Of a DNA stretch of 64,000 nucleotides, positions 14,723 through 23,921 are shown one piece after another. Source of the stretch: Phosphitispora fastidiosa (GTDB lineage Bacteria; Bacillota; Thermincolia; Thermincolales; UBA2595); contig NZ_JAHHUL010000002.1 of the NCBI RefSeq assembly GCF_019008365.1, positions 1 to 64,000 of the forward strand, in the 5' to 3' direction. The position numbers and the translations under genes are program-made. The stretch's first letter is position 1; each line of letters opens with the position of its first letter. The notes under the pieces were generated by a model. It worked only from the letters and a program-made list of their open reading frames with translations. It searched no databases and was not told the origin of the DNA.

Positions 14723-15766
14723 TTATTTTATTACTTGTCTAACAGTCCCATCATTTTTTATTTTATAAAATTTCCCTTCTTCCTCAGAGGTGCTTTGATA
14801 AAAAATCCAACCACCTGATATATTTATATTGGCACTTTCATCATCATTAAGTCTAGTCTTATCAGTACCATCTGTCTTTATTTTATAAATTCTGTTATTG
14901 TCTGACTTATTGCGGTAATAAATCCAATCTCCTGATACATTTATATTGCTCACCATATCATTATTTAACTTAACTTTATTTGTCCCATCAATCTTCATTT
15001 TGTAAAGACCATTAATTAAATTCATTGAGTAATAAATCCAATCCTTTTCGATATTAAATTGTCCAACTAAGTCGTAGATTTTGGTTTTATCTAAACCACT
15101 GGTCCTAATTTTATATAGATTTTTATTGTCTTTCCGATTTAAGTAATAAATCCAGTCTCCTACTACATTTACATTTTCACACCAATCATCACTTAATTTA
15201 GTTCCGTTCGTACCATCAACTTTCAGTTTATAAAGTGCACCAAGTTCTGAACCGTTGCTATAATATATCCAATCTCCTACAACGTTTAAAAACCAAACAC
15301 TGTCATTGGTCATCATGGTTTTGCCTGTTCCATCAGTCTTTATTTTATATAATTTTTCGTTATCTGAACCATTACTATAATAAATCCATTCACCTACTAC
15401 ATTTATGTTTCTGCTTACATCATCATTTATCTTAATTCGGCTTAAACCATCTGCTCCTACTTTGTATAATTTTTTCCCATCCGATAAATTGCTATAGTAT
15501 ATCCAACCACCTTGTTTAGCTACTAGCCCATCATTAATGATATTTCCTACTGTATTGCCTCGTTCATTGACAATATCATACTCATTTGCTGTCTCTATAA
15601 CCTGATTTTTAGGTTTATCCGTCTGACAACCTGAGATAAACACCATAAAAACTATACCGGCAAAAACCATGGAACTTGTAGTGATAATTTTTATGAACTT
15701 CTTTTGCTTCCTCAAACCATAATAAGCAATTAAATTAAAAATCGGTTTTTTCATTAAAAAGTCCAT
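14723..15766 (-). CDS. DUF5050 repeat lipoprotein
   Basis: A 347-residue predicted lipoprotein. A basic N-terminus and a hydrophobic stretch end in Phe-Ile-Ser-Gly-Cys near residue 48, a lipobox. The rest is about seven repeats of roughly 40 residues containing Trp-Ile-Tyr-Tyr-Ser-Asn and Leu-Tyr-Lys-Ile-Lys-Thr-Asp-Gly-Thr, the DUF5050 signature, expected to form a beta-propeller-like fold outside the membrane. AAGGAAGGAG lies 9-10 bp before the ATG. It starts 24 bp after the giant RHS gene, the position where immunity genes of polymorphic toxins usually sit. DUF5050 is not a known immunity family, so this link is open. The gene is richer in AT than its neighbours. Confidence 0.8.
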   Translation of the reverse strand: MDFLMKKPIFNLIAYYGLRKQKKFIKIITTSSMVFAGIVFMVFISGCQTDKPKNQVIETANEYDIVNERGNTVGNIINDGLVAKQGGWIYYSNLSDGKKLYKVGADGLSRIKINDDVSRNINVVGEWIYYSNGSDNEKLYKIKTDGTGKTMMTNDSVWFLNVVGDWIYYSNGSELGALYKLKVDGTNGTKLSDDWCENVNVVGDWIYYLNRKDNKNLYKIRTSGLDKTKIYDLVGQFNIEKDWIYYSMNLINGLYKMKIDGTNKVKLNNDMVSNINVSGDWIYYRNKSDNNRIYKIKTDGTDKTRLNDDESANINISGGWIFYQSTSEEEGKFYKIKNDGTVRQVIK

Positions 15767-15790
15767 ATGTTTATAACTCCTTCCTAGCTT

Positions 15791-18700
15791 TTATAAAAAC
15801 TTCGTTGAAATACTGTGAGCAACTATTTCGATGTCTTCATAGGTATCATTTAAGATTGCCTCAATAGTATCAAAATACGCGTAAACCATTAGGATAGTTC
15901 TATGAGAATCGTCTTCACCAATTGAAACCCAACCAGTATCTCCATAGTAGTAAGCTCTGTCAATTTCTTTCAACCGACTTTTCCAATATTTCCAGCCATT
16001 ATGATCCGGGTCCACCCATAACCCATTTTTGCTTATATGGGCATGTCCAAACATATATTTATATATTCCAAATATTATTTTATCCCTAGAAGCACTTTTC
16101 AAGTTCGGTTGTATCATATAGGTAATGCCATTAAATACTATGCCGGGTGCTTCAGACAAAGCTTTCTCTTGTAACCAACTAATACCTGCTGAACCTGCCT
16201 TTGCAACTCCAACTAAGAGCTTGCCTGCTCCTATAGTAACTGCTGCTGTTAACACATCTTTTGCAGCTTCAGGTAAGTCACCTCGATAGACATCATATCC
16301 TATTTTAACTGCATCTCCAACAAAGGGAACTAATGATACCATTTCAATTTTTTCATTCAATGATTCATTCTCAAAATATGCCCTCTTGTGTCCTAATTCT
16401 GTAAACCACCCCAGTCTATATTTTCCTGTGGGGTCACTAAAATTAATAGGGTTGTTCTGTACATATATGAATAAATTCTTACTCAGCGGGTTCTGCAGAT
16501 TCCCCTCATACGTATCCCTACTCAGGAACCTCCCCGTCTCCGGCTCATAATACCTCGCCCGCAGGTACAGCAGTTCACTCTCCTGATCCCATATCTCACC
16601 GGTATAGCCGAAGGTGTTATGCAGTACATTCACGCCATCCTGGGACAGCTTACTGTTCCCCGGTGCAGGTTTGCCGAACTCATCATAACGGTAGTGGTCA
16701 CGCTTGTTCCCGTCTGGCTTCACCATAAAGGTGACACTGCCTAAGCCGTCATAGAGGTAATACAGCGGGTCCTGGGATTCCGGCCTGGTCTCATCCAATG
16801 CCTCAACTTCGATACGCTCTAATCCGTAAGTATAGGCTGCGTTGAAGTTGCCATCTTCACCATAGGTCATCAATACCTGAGTAAGCGGGTCAGACACATC
16901 GTTGAGGTAATAAGTGATTTCAACTTTTTCACCTTCAGGGCCCTGGGGTATCTTCCCATTCTTATACCACCCCAGGTGTTTACCCCGATTTTCGTATTTC
17001 CCTTTTTTGCGGTAGCCCTTCTTAGCCTTGGCCTTCTCTTTTTTAGCTTCTCTATCCTTTATATCGAGGTCTTTATTCTTTACTTTAGCACTGTCTTTGC
17101 CGTTATTGACCTTATCCTTTTCATTTCCGTTCTCTTTACCGTTGTCAGGCTTATCCTTGTCATTCCCATTGCCGTTACTGCCGCCGCTATTACCGCCACC
17201 GTTATTCCCACTGCTGCCGCCGCCATTTCCGCCGCTGTTGCCTTTGCTTTTGCCTCCCTCACCCCTGTCATTCTTCAGCAGCATATAGACCAGGTCAGCC
17301 CTCTGCTTCTTAACCTTCTGCTGGCCGGGAGGCACAAACTCAGGGTCATTGCCTTTGCCGTTGTCCTGTTTAATCTCTTCTTCATGCCACGGCTGGGTCA
17401 TAGCTGACAGCTTGGTGATGCGGTTGCCGTCACCGTCATATTCGAATCCGACCCACTTATCCTGGTGAAAGTTTACTTCTGTGAGGCGGTTCTCGTAATC
17501 CCAGGTATATGTGGTTACCCGGTCCCCGGGCTCTATTCTGGTGGTCCTGTTCCCGTTATTGTCATAGCGGAACTCGGTGTATGGGCCTTCATTCATGTTG
17601 TACCTGAGCAGTTCATTTGCTTCGTTGTATTCATATTTCGTGGTGGTGATGCAATCCCCTTCTGTTTTTGTCATTTTTATCCTGTTGCCCGCCGGGTCAT
17701 AGTCATAGGTCACCTGGCCGCCATTGGGGTTGTCCACTCCAATGAGCTGGTTTAGGGGGTCATATTCATAATCTGTGGTATAGACCATGTCTTCTACGGT
17801 CTGGGTGAAGCTATCCCGGTTCCCGGCCCCGTTATACGTATATTCATACTTGGCCAGGAGTTTGTCTGCCGGGTTTCTGCTGGCAATAGCAGTGAGCTGG
17901 TTTGCCCTGTCATAGTCATATGAGGTGACTACCCCGTTTGGTAAGACAGTATCTGTGCGGCGGCCCACGGCGTCATATTTGTACGTAGTGGCTTTACCCA
18001 GCCGGTCGGTTACCGTTTCCAGGCGGTTCAGGTTATCATAACTGTAGGTTACTTCCTTACCGTCAGGGTAGCGGACTTTTGTTTTCTGGTCCAGTTGGTT
18101 GTAGCCATATTCGGTGGTCATGTCATCCTGGTTGGTTACTGCAGTCAGGCGGCCCATTTGGTCATAGTCATACCAGGTGGTACCATACATGTCTTCCATC
18201 CATTCCCGTTTACCCTGGTCGTTATAGCCGTATTCGACATAGCTGCCATCAGGGTAATAGGCCCCCAGGAGGCGGTTGAGTTCATCATATTCATATTCTA
18301 CGTTGCTGCCATTGGGGTCTGTCTTGGAGATGATGTTGCCGTTTTGGTCATAGTCAAACGAGTTCTTTTGCCCCAGGGGATTGATTACTTCGGTAAGCAG
18401 GTTCTTCTGGTTGTATCTGTATTCGGTGGTATGGTGATTGGCATCAGTGAATAAGACCAGGTTTCCGACATCATCATATTTGTACCTGGTGGTATTGTTT
18501 TTGGCATCAATAACCTGTTCCAGACGTCCATTGGCATCATAGCCGAACTTGGTGGTATTATTATTGCCGTCTGTGACTGCCAGCCGGTTGCCGTTTTTGT
18601 CAAGTTCGATCTCGGTATCACGGTTTAACGGGTCAGCCACCCCAACCAGACGGCCCATGTCGTCATACTCATAGGTGGTCCTCTGGCCCAGGGCGTCAAT

Positions 18701-21700
18701 CATAGCTGTCCGGTTGTTTGTCTCATCATACTCGAACCGGGTGATGTTCCCTGCCGGGTTGATTACCTTTTCCAGGTTGTTGTTATCATCATAACGGTAG
18801 GCATATGTCTGATTCAGGGTATTGGTGACGGTCTCCCTGTTGCCGGAACGGTCATAGGTGAATTTGGTGGTGCTCCCTATCTGGTCGATAACCTCTCTTA
18901 CCCTTGACTGGCTGTCATACCGGTACTCTGTGACTGTCCCGTCAAAGTCTGTGTAGGTGAGGGTATTGCCCAGGTCGTCATAGGTGTATGCAGCTCTCCG
19001 CCCCAGGGGGTCGATAACTGCTTCCAGGCGGTTCAGGATATCATATTCATAGTATGTGGTTTCACCTTTGGCATCTATGACTGCTGTCCTGTTCCCATTG
19101 GGGTCATAGGAATATGTGGTGATATCCCCGGCAGGCTCGATAATTTCCCGCAGCCGGCCCAGGTCATCATAGCGGTAATCAGTCCGGTTGTTGTTGGCAT
19201 CCTTTGTCCACAAACGGCTGCCGTTGCCGTCATAACCCATCCAGGTATATTTCCCCAGGGGGTCTTTTCCCCTGACCATTAGTCCCCTGCTTTCATATTC
19301 AAAGGTGGTCACATTCCCCTCAGGGTCCCTGGTGCCTGTCAGGTAATTGTTATAGTTGTAGCTGTTGATGGTTGTGCCGATGGGTGTCCTTTCTTCCAGC
19401 AGGTTGCCGTTGTCGTCATATTCATAATATGTGTAGTTCCCTTTGGGGTCTTCGACTTCTTCCAGCCTGCTGATACCGTCATAGCGGTAATAAGTGATAT
19501 ATCCCCTGCCGTCTTTTACTGTGGCTGCATTCCCGTCAGAGTCATAGGTATAGGACACCGTTTTCCCTGCCGGGTCTGATACTGATTTTACCTGGCCGGA
19601 GCCGTAATAGGTATATGTGGTTGTCTTCCCTTCGGCATCAGTCACCCTAAGGAGGTTGCCATTTCCGTCATATTCCAGGAGGGTCTTATTGTCCATGGCA
19701 TCAATGATGTCTGTAACATTGTTGTCATTATCATATACATAGGTGTTCTCTTTACCGTCTGCATTTATAACTGAGGTCAGGTTGTTCCGGGTGTCATAAT
19801 CATATTGGGTCACATTGCCCATGGCATCAGTCACCGTGTCCCGGTTGCCCCGTCCGTCATAATGGTACTCTGCCAGGATGCGGGTTGCCGAAGCAGAGGT
19901 AACCACAGGATCCGGTTCTCCCGTCACAGTTCCTTCATTTATGGACATATCCGTGATGCCGGATACCGTGCCCCCGGTTTGGGTATCAGTGAATTTGCTG
20001 TCCTCTGCCGGTGCCGCATAATTTACATAAACCGTCCCGTCAGCCGTATCAGGCCCGGAGATGCTTGTCACCCGGTATTCGCTGTCAAATTCATAAATAA
20101 ATTCATTTCCATTACGGTCGGTATATGTTGTCCTCCCGCTGTCATAATCCATGCTGACAGTATAACCGGCGGCATCGGTCTGCCTGATGACCCGACCCTG
20201 ACTGTCATATTCATTAACTACAGCCACATTGCCCATAGGGTCGGTTACCTTGGTAACCAGGTAGTTGTCATGGGCCAGGCCCTCTTCATCCACATAGCCA
20301 TATTCATACTTTACAGCCCCGCCGTTGGGGTCAATTACCTGGAGGAGCCGTCCCCAGTTGTCATAGTCATAGTCCACCTGGCGGCCTTCAGGATCCTGGA
20401 TTATGATCACCCGGCCCATTTCGTCATAATACAGGGTACAGGTCCTTCCGGCAGCATCAGTCACCTGCCGCAGCAGTCCTTCCCCGTCATAGGTCATGGT
20501 TACCGCATTCCCGTTGCGGTCGGTAACCCGGTCCAGCATCCCGTCATCATTGAAGTGATAGACGGTGTCATATTTGGTGATGACTGAATAGGTCCCGTCA
20601 CCGTTCTTCACCAGTTGTTCGGTGACATCATCATCAGAGACATAACGGCTACCCGACTTACGGAAGAAATACCCTCCCCCGTCACCGCCGGTGGCCAGTA
20701 TGGAACCATCCTCATATTTTACCAGCATCTTGTCATAGCCCATGTACCAGTTCTGCCCCATAGGCCCCCGGTATATTTCAGGTTCCCGGGCATTAAAGAA
20801 CCTGGTGAATTCCACCGGCAGCCCCAGGGCGTCAAAGGACAGGTCGGTATCTATGACAAAGAAGTTCCCGGTGGCAGCATCAACAGAGTTGCCGACTATA
20901 TCACCATTGGCATATAAGGGCCTTATCTTTTCCCTCAAGCGGTATTCCTCATCAGGGTTTATGATGATCTCTCCGCCTATATATGGTTTTTCCCGTTTGG
21001 GGTCAGGGATAAGGACATAGTCCCCGACAACCATATCAAGCTCTGAATCAATTTCATTTATTTCTTTGAGCAGGTCATCTTTTGTCCCGTCCAGGTAATA
21101 GAATTTGGCCATCCTCTTCATCCTGGCCCCTTTGCTGTACCTGGTCACCAGGAATTTCTGGGAGGTGGTGTCACCGGTAATTGTCTCGGTATGGGTTTCG
21201 CCCTCTTCATCGGTCCATTCAATTTCATATGTATAGTACATGGAGATGGTCTTGTATTTACCTTCTTCAAAGGTCAGCCCGTCTATTTCCCAGTCACCGC
21301 TGCTGTCAGCAGAGGTGGTATAGTTATCCCCGTCACCGGTGGAGAGATATATCCTGGCATCATCCCTAGCACTGCCGTAAACCCTGATTTCACCTGTATC
21401 ACGGTCGATGCCCAGGCTGAAGTCCGCCGATGGCTGGGGCGGGTTCAGGGTATATGTGTAAGCCAGTTTGGGATGTTTGCTGTTATATGTGTCTGACCTG
21501 GGGTCATCATCAGCGCCATAGTTGCTGGAAATTAATTTTACATAACCTGAGCCGGAACCGGGGACAAGGGCCAGTCCTCCGTTCTTCTTGACCGGGTCTT
21601 CCATCCACCTCTGGACCAGGTCCAGGACATCAAAATTCCACCACCCGGAAGACGGGCCTGCCGTGCTGTCAACAAGCTCACCCAGGGTATCGCCCCGTGC

Positions 21701-23050
21701 GGACACGGTCTGCCACCAGTTCCATGTCAATACCTCATAATCCCACATCACGTCAGGGATTACCCGGTACAGGTCAACAGAATCCGGACTGCCCCCTGCG
21801 GCATAAACAGAAAAGGTGGCTTCCGTTACCGTGGCATTGGCTTCACGGATAATATCACGGAAATAGAAGAAACTCATGGTATCCCCAAATCCGGCAGTAT
21901 CCCCCACATAGAGGTGTTCACTGTCATTATAGGCGGTATCGGGGTACTTTGAGGAAATAAAGGTGTCCCTGCCGAAGCGTTCTCCCGGCTGGAGGGTGGG
22001 GTCGATGACAACAGGATAAGCCCTGTCCGGGGCAGTGAGCCATTCGGGGTCGGCTGTCACGGTGAGCACCGTTTCGCCAAACAGGCCGTATTTACGACTT
22101 ATTTCTGCAGTTACGGCCTGAGAGCGTTCGCCCCTGGCATCATACATGTATGGTGTGGGCATGTTCCAGATAACATCACCTGTACCGGGGTCGGTGAAAT
22201 CGATAGAGCCATCGTCCCGCATGCTGTAGTCCAGGTGCCTTATATCAAGGGCAAACTTAAACTCAGACGGGGCCTCCGGGTCATTAAGGATGATTTCCTC
22301 CTTCAGGGTTTTCCCGTCAATAATGTACCTGAGGTCGGTATGGTCTGTTATGCCGCGGTAGATTAAGGTATTCTGTACAGCCCTGGCCGGACTTTCTTTA
22401 CTGCCCAGAAGGCGCCAGGCAATGGCATGCTCCTTCTGCTGTATCTCTCCCAGCTTCTGTTCCCCCGGCTTCCCCCAGAACATCTCCCGGGAGGCTGTAC
22501 CGGACGTTTCACGGACCGTTTCACCGGCCTTTTCACGGGACTTAACCCATGAATTCTCAGAAAAGCGCACTTTAAGGCTGTTGGCCCGGTTTTCAAAGGC
22601 ATAGCCTTTTTCCGGTGACTCCACCAGGGTATTATCTATGTCTGCCAGCCCGTTGTTTTCATCCCTGTAATGGACCGGTTCCTGGTAGACCTCAGTCCTG
22701 TATTCACTGTCACTGATTTTGAAGGTTTTGGAGTACTCAGTTCTTTTCTCCCTGACCTCATTTCTGCTTTTGGCCTCCAGGACCGCCGGGTTTCTGGGCT
22801 TTTTGGGCCCTGCAGTCTCGGGCAGGACATTTTTGTCCCTGCCCGGCTCGTTTTTCTCAGGCCCGGTGTCATAGACCGTGTCATCAACCTTCTTGGCCGC
22901 TGCCGGGCGCAGGAACCCTTCAAAACCTCCCAGGGTCCATTCCTGCACAGCCAGCCTGATTACCCCGTCCAGGGCCCCCATGTTCAGGGCCAGGGCCAGA
23001 ACAACAGCCAGGACCTTAATCCACAACTGCTTTTTAAATGTTTTTCTCAT
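15791..23050 (-). CDS. Giant RHS-repeat secreted protein, WapA-like polymorphic toxin candidate
   Basis: A 2419-residue exported protein. Residues 1-30 are a signal sequence. A beta-sandwich (DNRLRE-like) region spans about 350-530. An RHS N-terminal domain (about 715-790, with Thr-Gly-Asn-Phe) leads into more than 40 YD/RHS repeats (about 800-1900; Tyr-Asp-x2-Gly-Asn/Asn-Arg-Leu). A Gly/Asn/Lys-rich linker covers about 1927-2010. The RHS core at about 2110-2210 ends in Tyr-Asp...Asn-Pro-Ile-Asn-Phe-Ser-Asp-Pro-Thr-Gly. The final 200 residues are variable, starting with a pretoxin-like Gly-Asp-Ala-Val segment. The shell is known to encapsulate a C-terminal toxin in contact-dependent killing. 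I do not recognise the last domain. AAGGAGG precedes the ATG, and a c-di-GMP riboswitch and terminator lie in the leader. Confidence 0.92.
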   Translation of the reverse strand: MRKTFKKQLWIKVLAVVLALALNMGALDGVIRLAVQEWTLGGFEGFLRPAAAKKVDDTVYDTGPEKNEPGRDKNVLPETAGPKKPRNPAVLEAKSRNEVREKRTEYSKTFKISDSEYRTEVYQEPVHYRDENNGLADIDNTLVESPEKGYAFENRANSLKVRFSENSWVKSREKAGETVRETSGTASREMFWGKPGEQKLGEIQQKEHAIAWRLLGSKESPARAVQNTLIYRGITDHTDLRYIIDGKTLKEEIILNDPEAPSEFKFALDIRHLDYSMRDDGSIDFTDPGTGDVIWNMPTPYMYDARGERSQAVTAEISRKYGLFGETVLTVTADPEWLTAPDRAYPVVIDPTLQPGERFGRDTFISSKYPDTAYNDSEHLYVGDTAGFGDTMSFFYFRDIIREANATVTEATFSVYAAGGSPDSVDLYRVIPDVMWDYEVLTWNWWQTVSARGDTLGELVDSTAGPSSGWWNFDVLDLVQRWMEDPVKKNGGLALVPGSGSGYVKLISSNYGADDDPRSDTYNSKHPKLAYTYTLNPPQPSADFSLGIDRDTGEIRVYGSARDDARIYLSTGDGDNYTTSADSSGDWEIDGLTFEEGKYKTISMYYTYEIEWTDEEGETHTETITGDTTSQKFLVTRYSKGARMKRMAKFYYLDGTKDDLLKEINEIDSELDMVVGDYVLIPDPKREKPYIGGEIIINPDEEYRLREKIRPLYANGDIVGNSVDAATGNFFVIDTDLSFDALGLPVEFTRFFNAREPEIYRGPMGQNWYMGYDKMLVKYEDGSILATGGDGGGYFFRKSGSRYVSDDDVTEQLVKNGDGTYSVITKYDTVYHFNDDGMLDRVTDRNGNAVTMTYDGEGLLRQVTDAAGRTCTLYYDEMGRVIIIQDPEGRQVDYDYDNWGRLLQVIDPNGGAVKYEYGYVDEEGLAHDNYLVTKVTDPMGNVAVVNEYDSQGRVIRQTDAAGYTVSMDYDSGRTTYTDRNGNEFIYEFDSEYRVTSISGPDTADGTVYVNYAAPAEDSKFTDTQTGGTVSGITDMSINEGTVTGEPDPVVTSASATRILAEYHYDGRGNRDTVTDAMGNVTQYDYDTRNNLTSVINADGKENTYVYDNDNNVTDIIDAMDNKTLLEYDGNGNLLRVTDAEGKTTTYTYYGSGQVKSVSDPAGKTVSYTYDSDGNAATVKDGRGYITYYRYDGISRLEEVEDPKGNYTYYEYDDNGNLLEERTPIGTTINSYNYNNYLTGTRDPEGNVTTFEYESRGLMVRGKDPLGKYTWMGYDGNGSRLWTKDANNNRTDYRYDDLGRLREIIEPAGDITTYSYDPNGNRTAVIDAKGETTYYEYDILNRLEAVIDPLGRRAAYTYDDLGNTLTYTDFDGTVTEYRYDSQSRVREVIDQIGSTTKFTYDRSGNRETVTNTLNQTYAYRYDDNNNLEKVINPAGNITRFEYDETNNRTAMIDALGQRTTYEYDDMGRLVGVADPLNRDTEIELDKNGNRLAVTDGNNNTTKFGYDANGRLEQVIDAKNNTTRYKYDDVGNLVLFTDANHHTTEYRYNQKNLLTEVINPLGQKNSFDYDQNGNIISKTDPNGSNVEYEYDELNRLLGAYYPDGSYVEYGYNDQGKREWMEDMYGTTWYDYDQMGRLTAVTNQDDMTTEYGYNQLDQKTKVRYPDGKEVTYSYDNLNRLETVTDRLGKATTYKYDAVGRRTDTVLPNGVVTSYDYDRANQLTAIASRNPADKLLAKYEYTYNGAGNRDSFTQTVEDMVYTTDYEYDPLNQLIGVDNPNGGQVTYDYDPAGNRIKMTKTEGDCITTTKYEYNEANELLRYNMNEGPYTEFRYDNNGNRTTRIEPGDRVTTYTWDYENRLTEVNFHQDKWVGFEYDGDGNRITKLSAMTQPWHEEEIKQDNGKGNDPEFVPPGQQKVKKQRADLVYMLLKNDRGEGGKSKGNSGGNGGGSSGNNGGGNSGGSNGNGNDKDKPDNGKENGNEKDKVNNGKDSAKVKNKDLDIKDREAKKEKAKAKKGYRKKGKYENRGKHLGWYKNGKIPQGPEGEKVEITYYLNDVSDPLTQVLMTYGEDGNFNAAYTYGLERIEVEALDETRPESQDPLYYLYDGLGSVTFMVKPDGNKRDHYRYDEFGKPAPGNSKLSQDGVNVLHNTFGYTGEIWDQESELLYLRARYYEPETGRFLSRDTYEGNLQNPLSKNLFIYVQNNPINFSDPTGKYRLGWFTELGHKRAYFENESLNEKIEMVSLVPFVGDAVKIGYDVYRGDLPEAAKDVLTAAVTIGAGKLLVGVAKAGSAGISWLQEKALSEAPGIVFNGITYMIQPNLKSASRDKIIFGIYKYMFGHAHISKNGLWVDPDHNGWKYWKSRLKEIDRAYYYGDTGWVSIGEDDSHRTILMVYAYFDTIEAILNDTYEDIEIVAHSISTKFL

Positions 23051-23074
23051 TCATCATTCCTCCTTCGCAGACGC

Positions 23075-23102
23075 AAAAAACACCTACCCGATAAGATAGG
23101 CG
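23075..23102 (-). terminator. Riboswitch expression-platform terminator
   Basis: Minus strand: CGCCTA/TAGGTG stem (23081-23102) followed by TTTTTT (23075-23080), located between the c-di-GMP aptamer and the RHS start codon. It can abort the RHS transcript, so the riboswitch probably works by transcription control. Confidence 0.75.
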
Positions 23103-23130
23103 CTTCTACTGTAATGTAATATAGCAAATT

Positions 23131-23240
23131 CTGCTTCGGCAGCCCGGCTGTCATAGCATATCACGGTTAATAAAAGTCGGTCGCGATATGCTTTAGACCC
23201 GTGGCTTTGCGCCCCCGCCTTTCGGCGGGTTTGCCTTTAT
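23131..23240 (-). ncRNA. Cyclic-di-GMP-I (GEMM) riboswitch
   Basis: The minus strand shows the full GEMM-I consensus in order. GGCAAACC (from 23235) is followed by a CCGCC-GAAA-GGCGG hairpin with the GNRA tetraloop. Then come GCGCAAAGCCACGGGTCTA with the conserved GCAAAGC core, a second helix closed by GCATATC/GATATGC, and the closing block GACAGCCGGGCTGCCGAAG. The aptamer ends about 30 nt before the terminator that precedes the giant RHS gene. This is a strong sequence match by eye to the class-I c-di-GMP aptamer. Whether ligand turns expression on or off cannot be read directly. Confidence 0.93.
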
Positions 23241-23252
23241 CGGGGAATTGAA

Positions 23253-23417
23253 TCTTGTTTATTCTGGATCTTGTTTATTCTGGATCTTGTTTATTCTGGA
23301 TTTTGTTTATTTTATGCTCCTTTTTACATTTTACCACCTTTTTTTACATTTTCCGGCAAAAGGGTCTGAAATGCGGTTTTCGGGGTCTAAAATGCGGTTT
23401 TGGGGGTATGAAATGTA
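23253..23417. repeat. Short tandem repeats upstream of the RHS riboswitch
   Basis: Two arrays. At 23253-23310 a 16-bp unit (CTTGTTTATTCTGGAT) is repeated about three and a half times. At 23365-23417 a 21-bp unit containing GGTCTGAAATGCGGTTTT is repeated two and a half times with small changes. An overlapping plus-strand frame has no coding signature. The arrays lie where the RHS promoter should be and may be regulator sites or slippage-prone phase-variable DNA. Confidence 0.75.
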
Positions 23418-23518
23418 GTCTGCCCCTATTCAATTATTGATTCCTCTTTCTCAATTGATAAAACAACAGAAACCCGGAGCAAGGTCAAAGACATAAAAAA
23501 ATATACTTTCTATACGTT

Positions 23519-23555
23519 GAAAAAGCTGCCGGCTTATACTAAGCCGGCAGCTTTA
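23519..23555 (-). terminator. Intrinsic terminator after the zf-HC2 gene
   Basis: Near-perfect 14-15-bp stem AAAGCTGCCGGCTTA/TAAGCCGGCAGCTTT (23522-23555) with a TACT loop and a T run on the minus strand. It closes the ftsQ-to-zf-HC2 block and separates it from the RHS region. Confidence 0.85.
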
Positions 23556-23594
23556 TATTACTATAAGACTCTGTATTACTAAGAATCTACTTTT

Positions 23595-23900
23595 CTAAAA
23601 GAAATCGAAAAGTTGTCCTTTAAGCTGAACTGAAATAAGCGCCATGACCAAAATGAACGTGAAAATAGCCCCCACAAAGAAAAACCTTTTAAAGCCCCCG
23701 GAGGGCATTAACAAGTACCAGAAAAGGCCTGAAGCCTTTTCTTCTTTTTCCTTTGCCGCTTCCCTGGCCTTCATTTTAGCAAAACTCTGGGCACATGAAG
23801 GACATTCATCCAGGTGTTTTTCCATCTCTTGCCTGAGATCCTCTGACAGCTTATCATCAATCAGGTCGAACATCAGGTATCTACACTCATGACAATTCAA
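23595..23900 (-). CDS. Small zf-HC2 membrane protein, anti-sigma-like
   Basis: A 101-residue protein. The N-terminus carries a zf-HC2 module with Cys3/Cys6 and His30-x3-Cys34-x2-Cys37, the zinc-binding HCC pattern of anti-sigma factors. A charged linker (Lys-Glu-Lys-Glu-Glu-Lys) leads to one transmembrane helix at about 75-92. The zinc module faces the cytoplasm. No ECF sigma factor is adjacent, so a classical anti-sigma role is not shown. It starts 21 bp downstream of ftsZ and is probably cotranscribed with it, hinting at an envelope or division link. Confidence 0.75.
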   Translation of the reverse strand: MNCHECRYLMFDLIDDKLSEDLRQEMEKHLDECPSCAQSFAKMKAREAAKEKEEKASGLFWYLLMPSGGFKRFFFVGAIFTFILVMALISVQLKGQLFDFF

Positions 23901-23921
23901 GAAACCTACCTCCTGTGCCCC

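Noticed and set aside
19805-20587. 260-codon plus-strand frame inside the RHS gene
   Set aside because: Antisense shadow of the YD repeats; no ribosome site and no family resemblance.
23255-23440. 61-codon Phe/Leu-rich plus-strand frame upstream of the RHS gene
   Set aside because: Created by the 16-bp and 21-bp tandem repeats and overlapping the riboswitch promoter region; no ribosome site.
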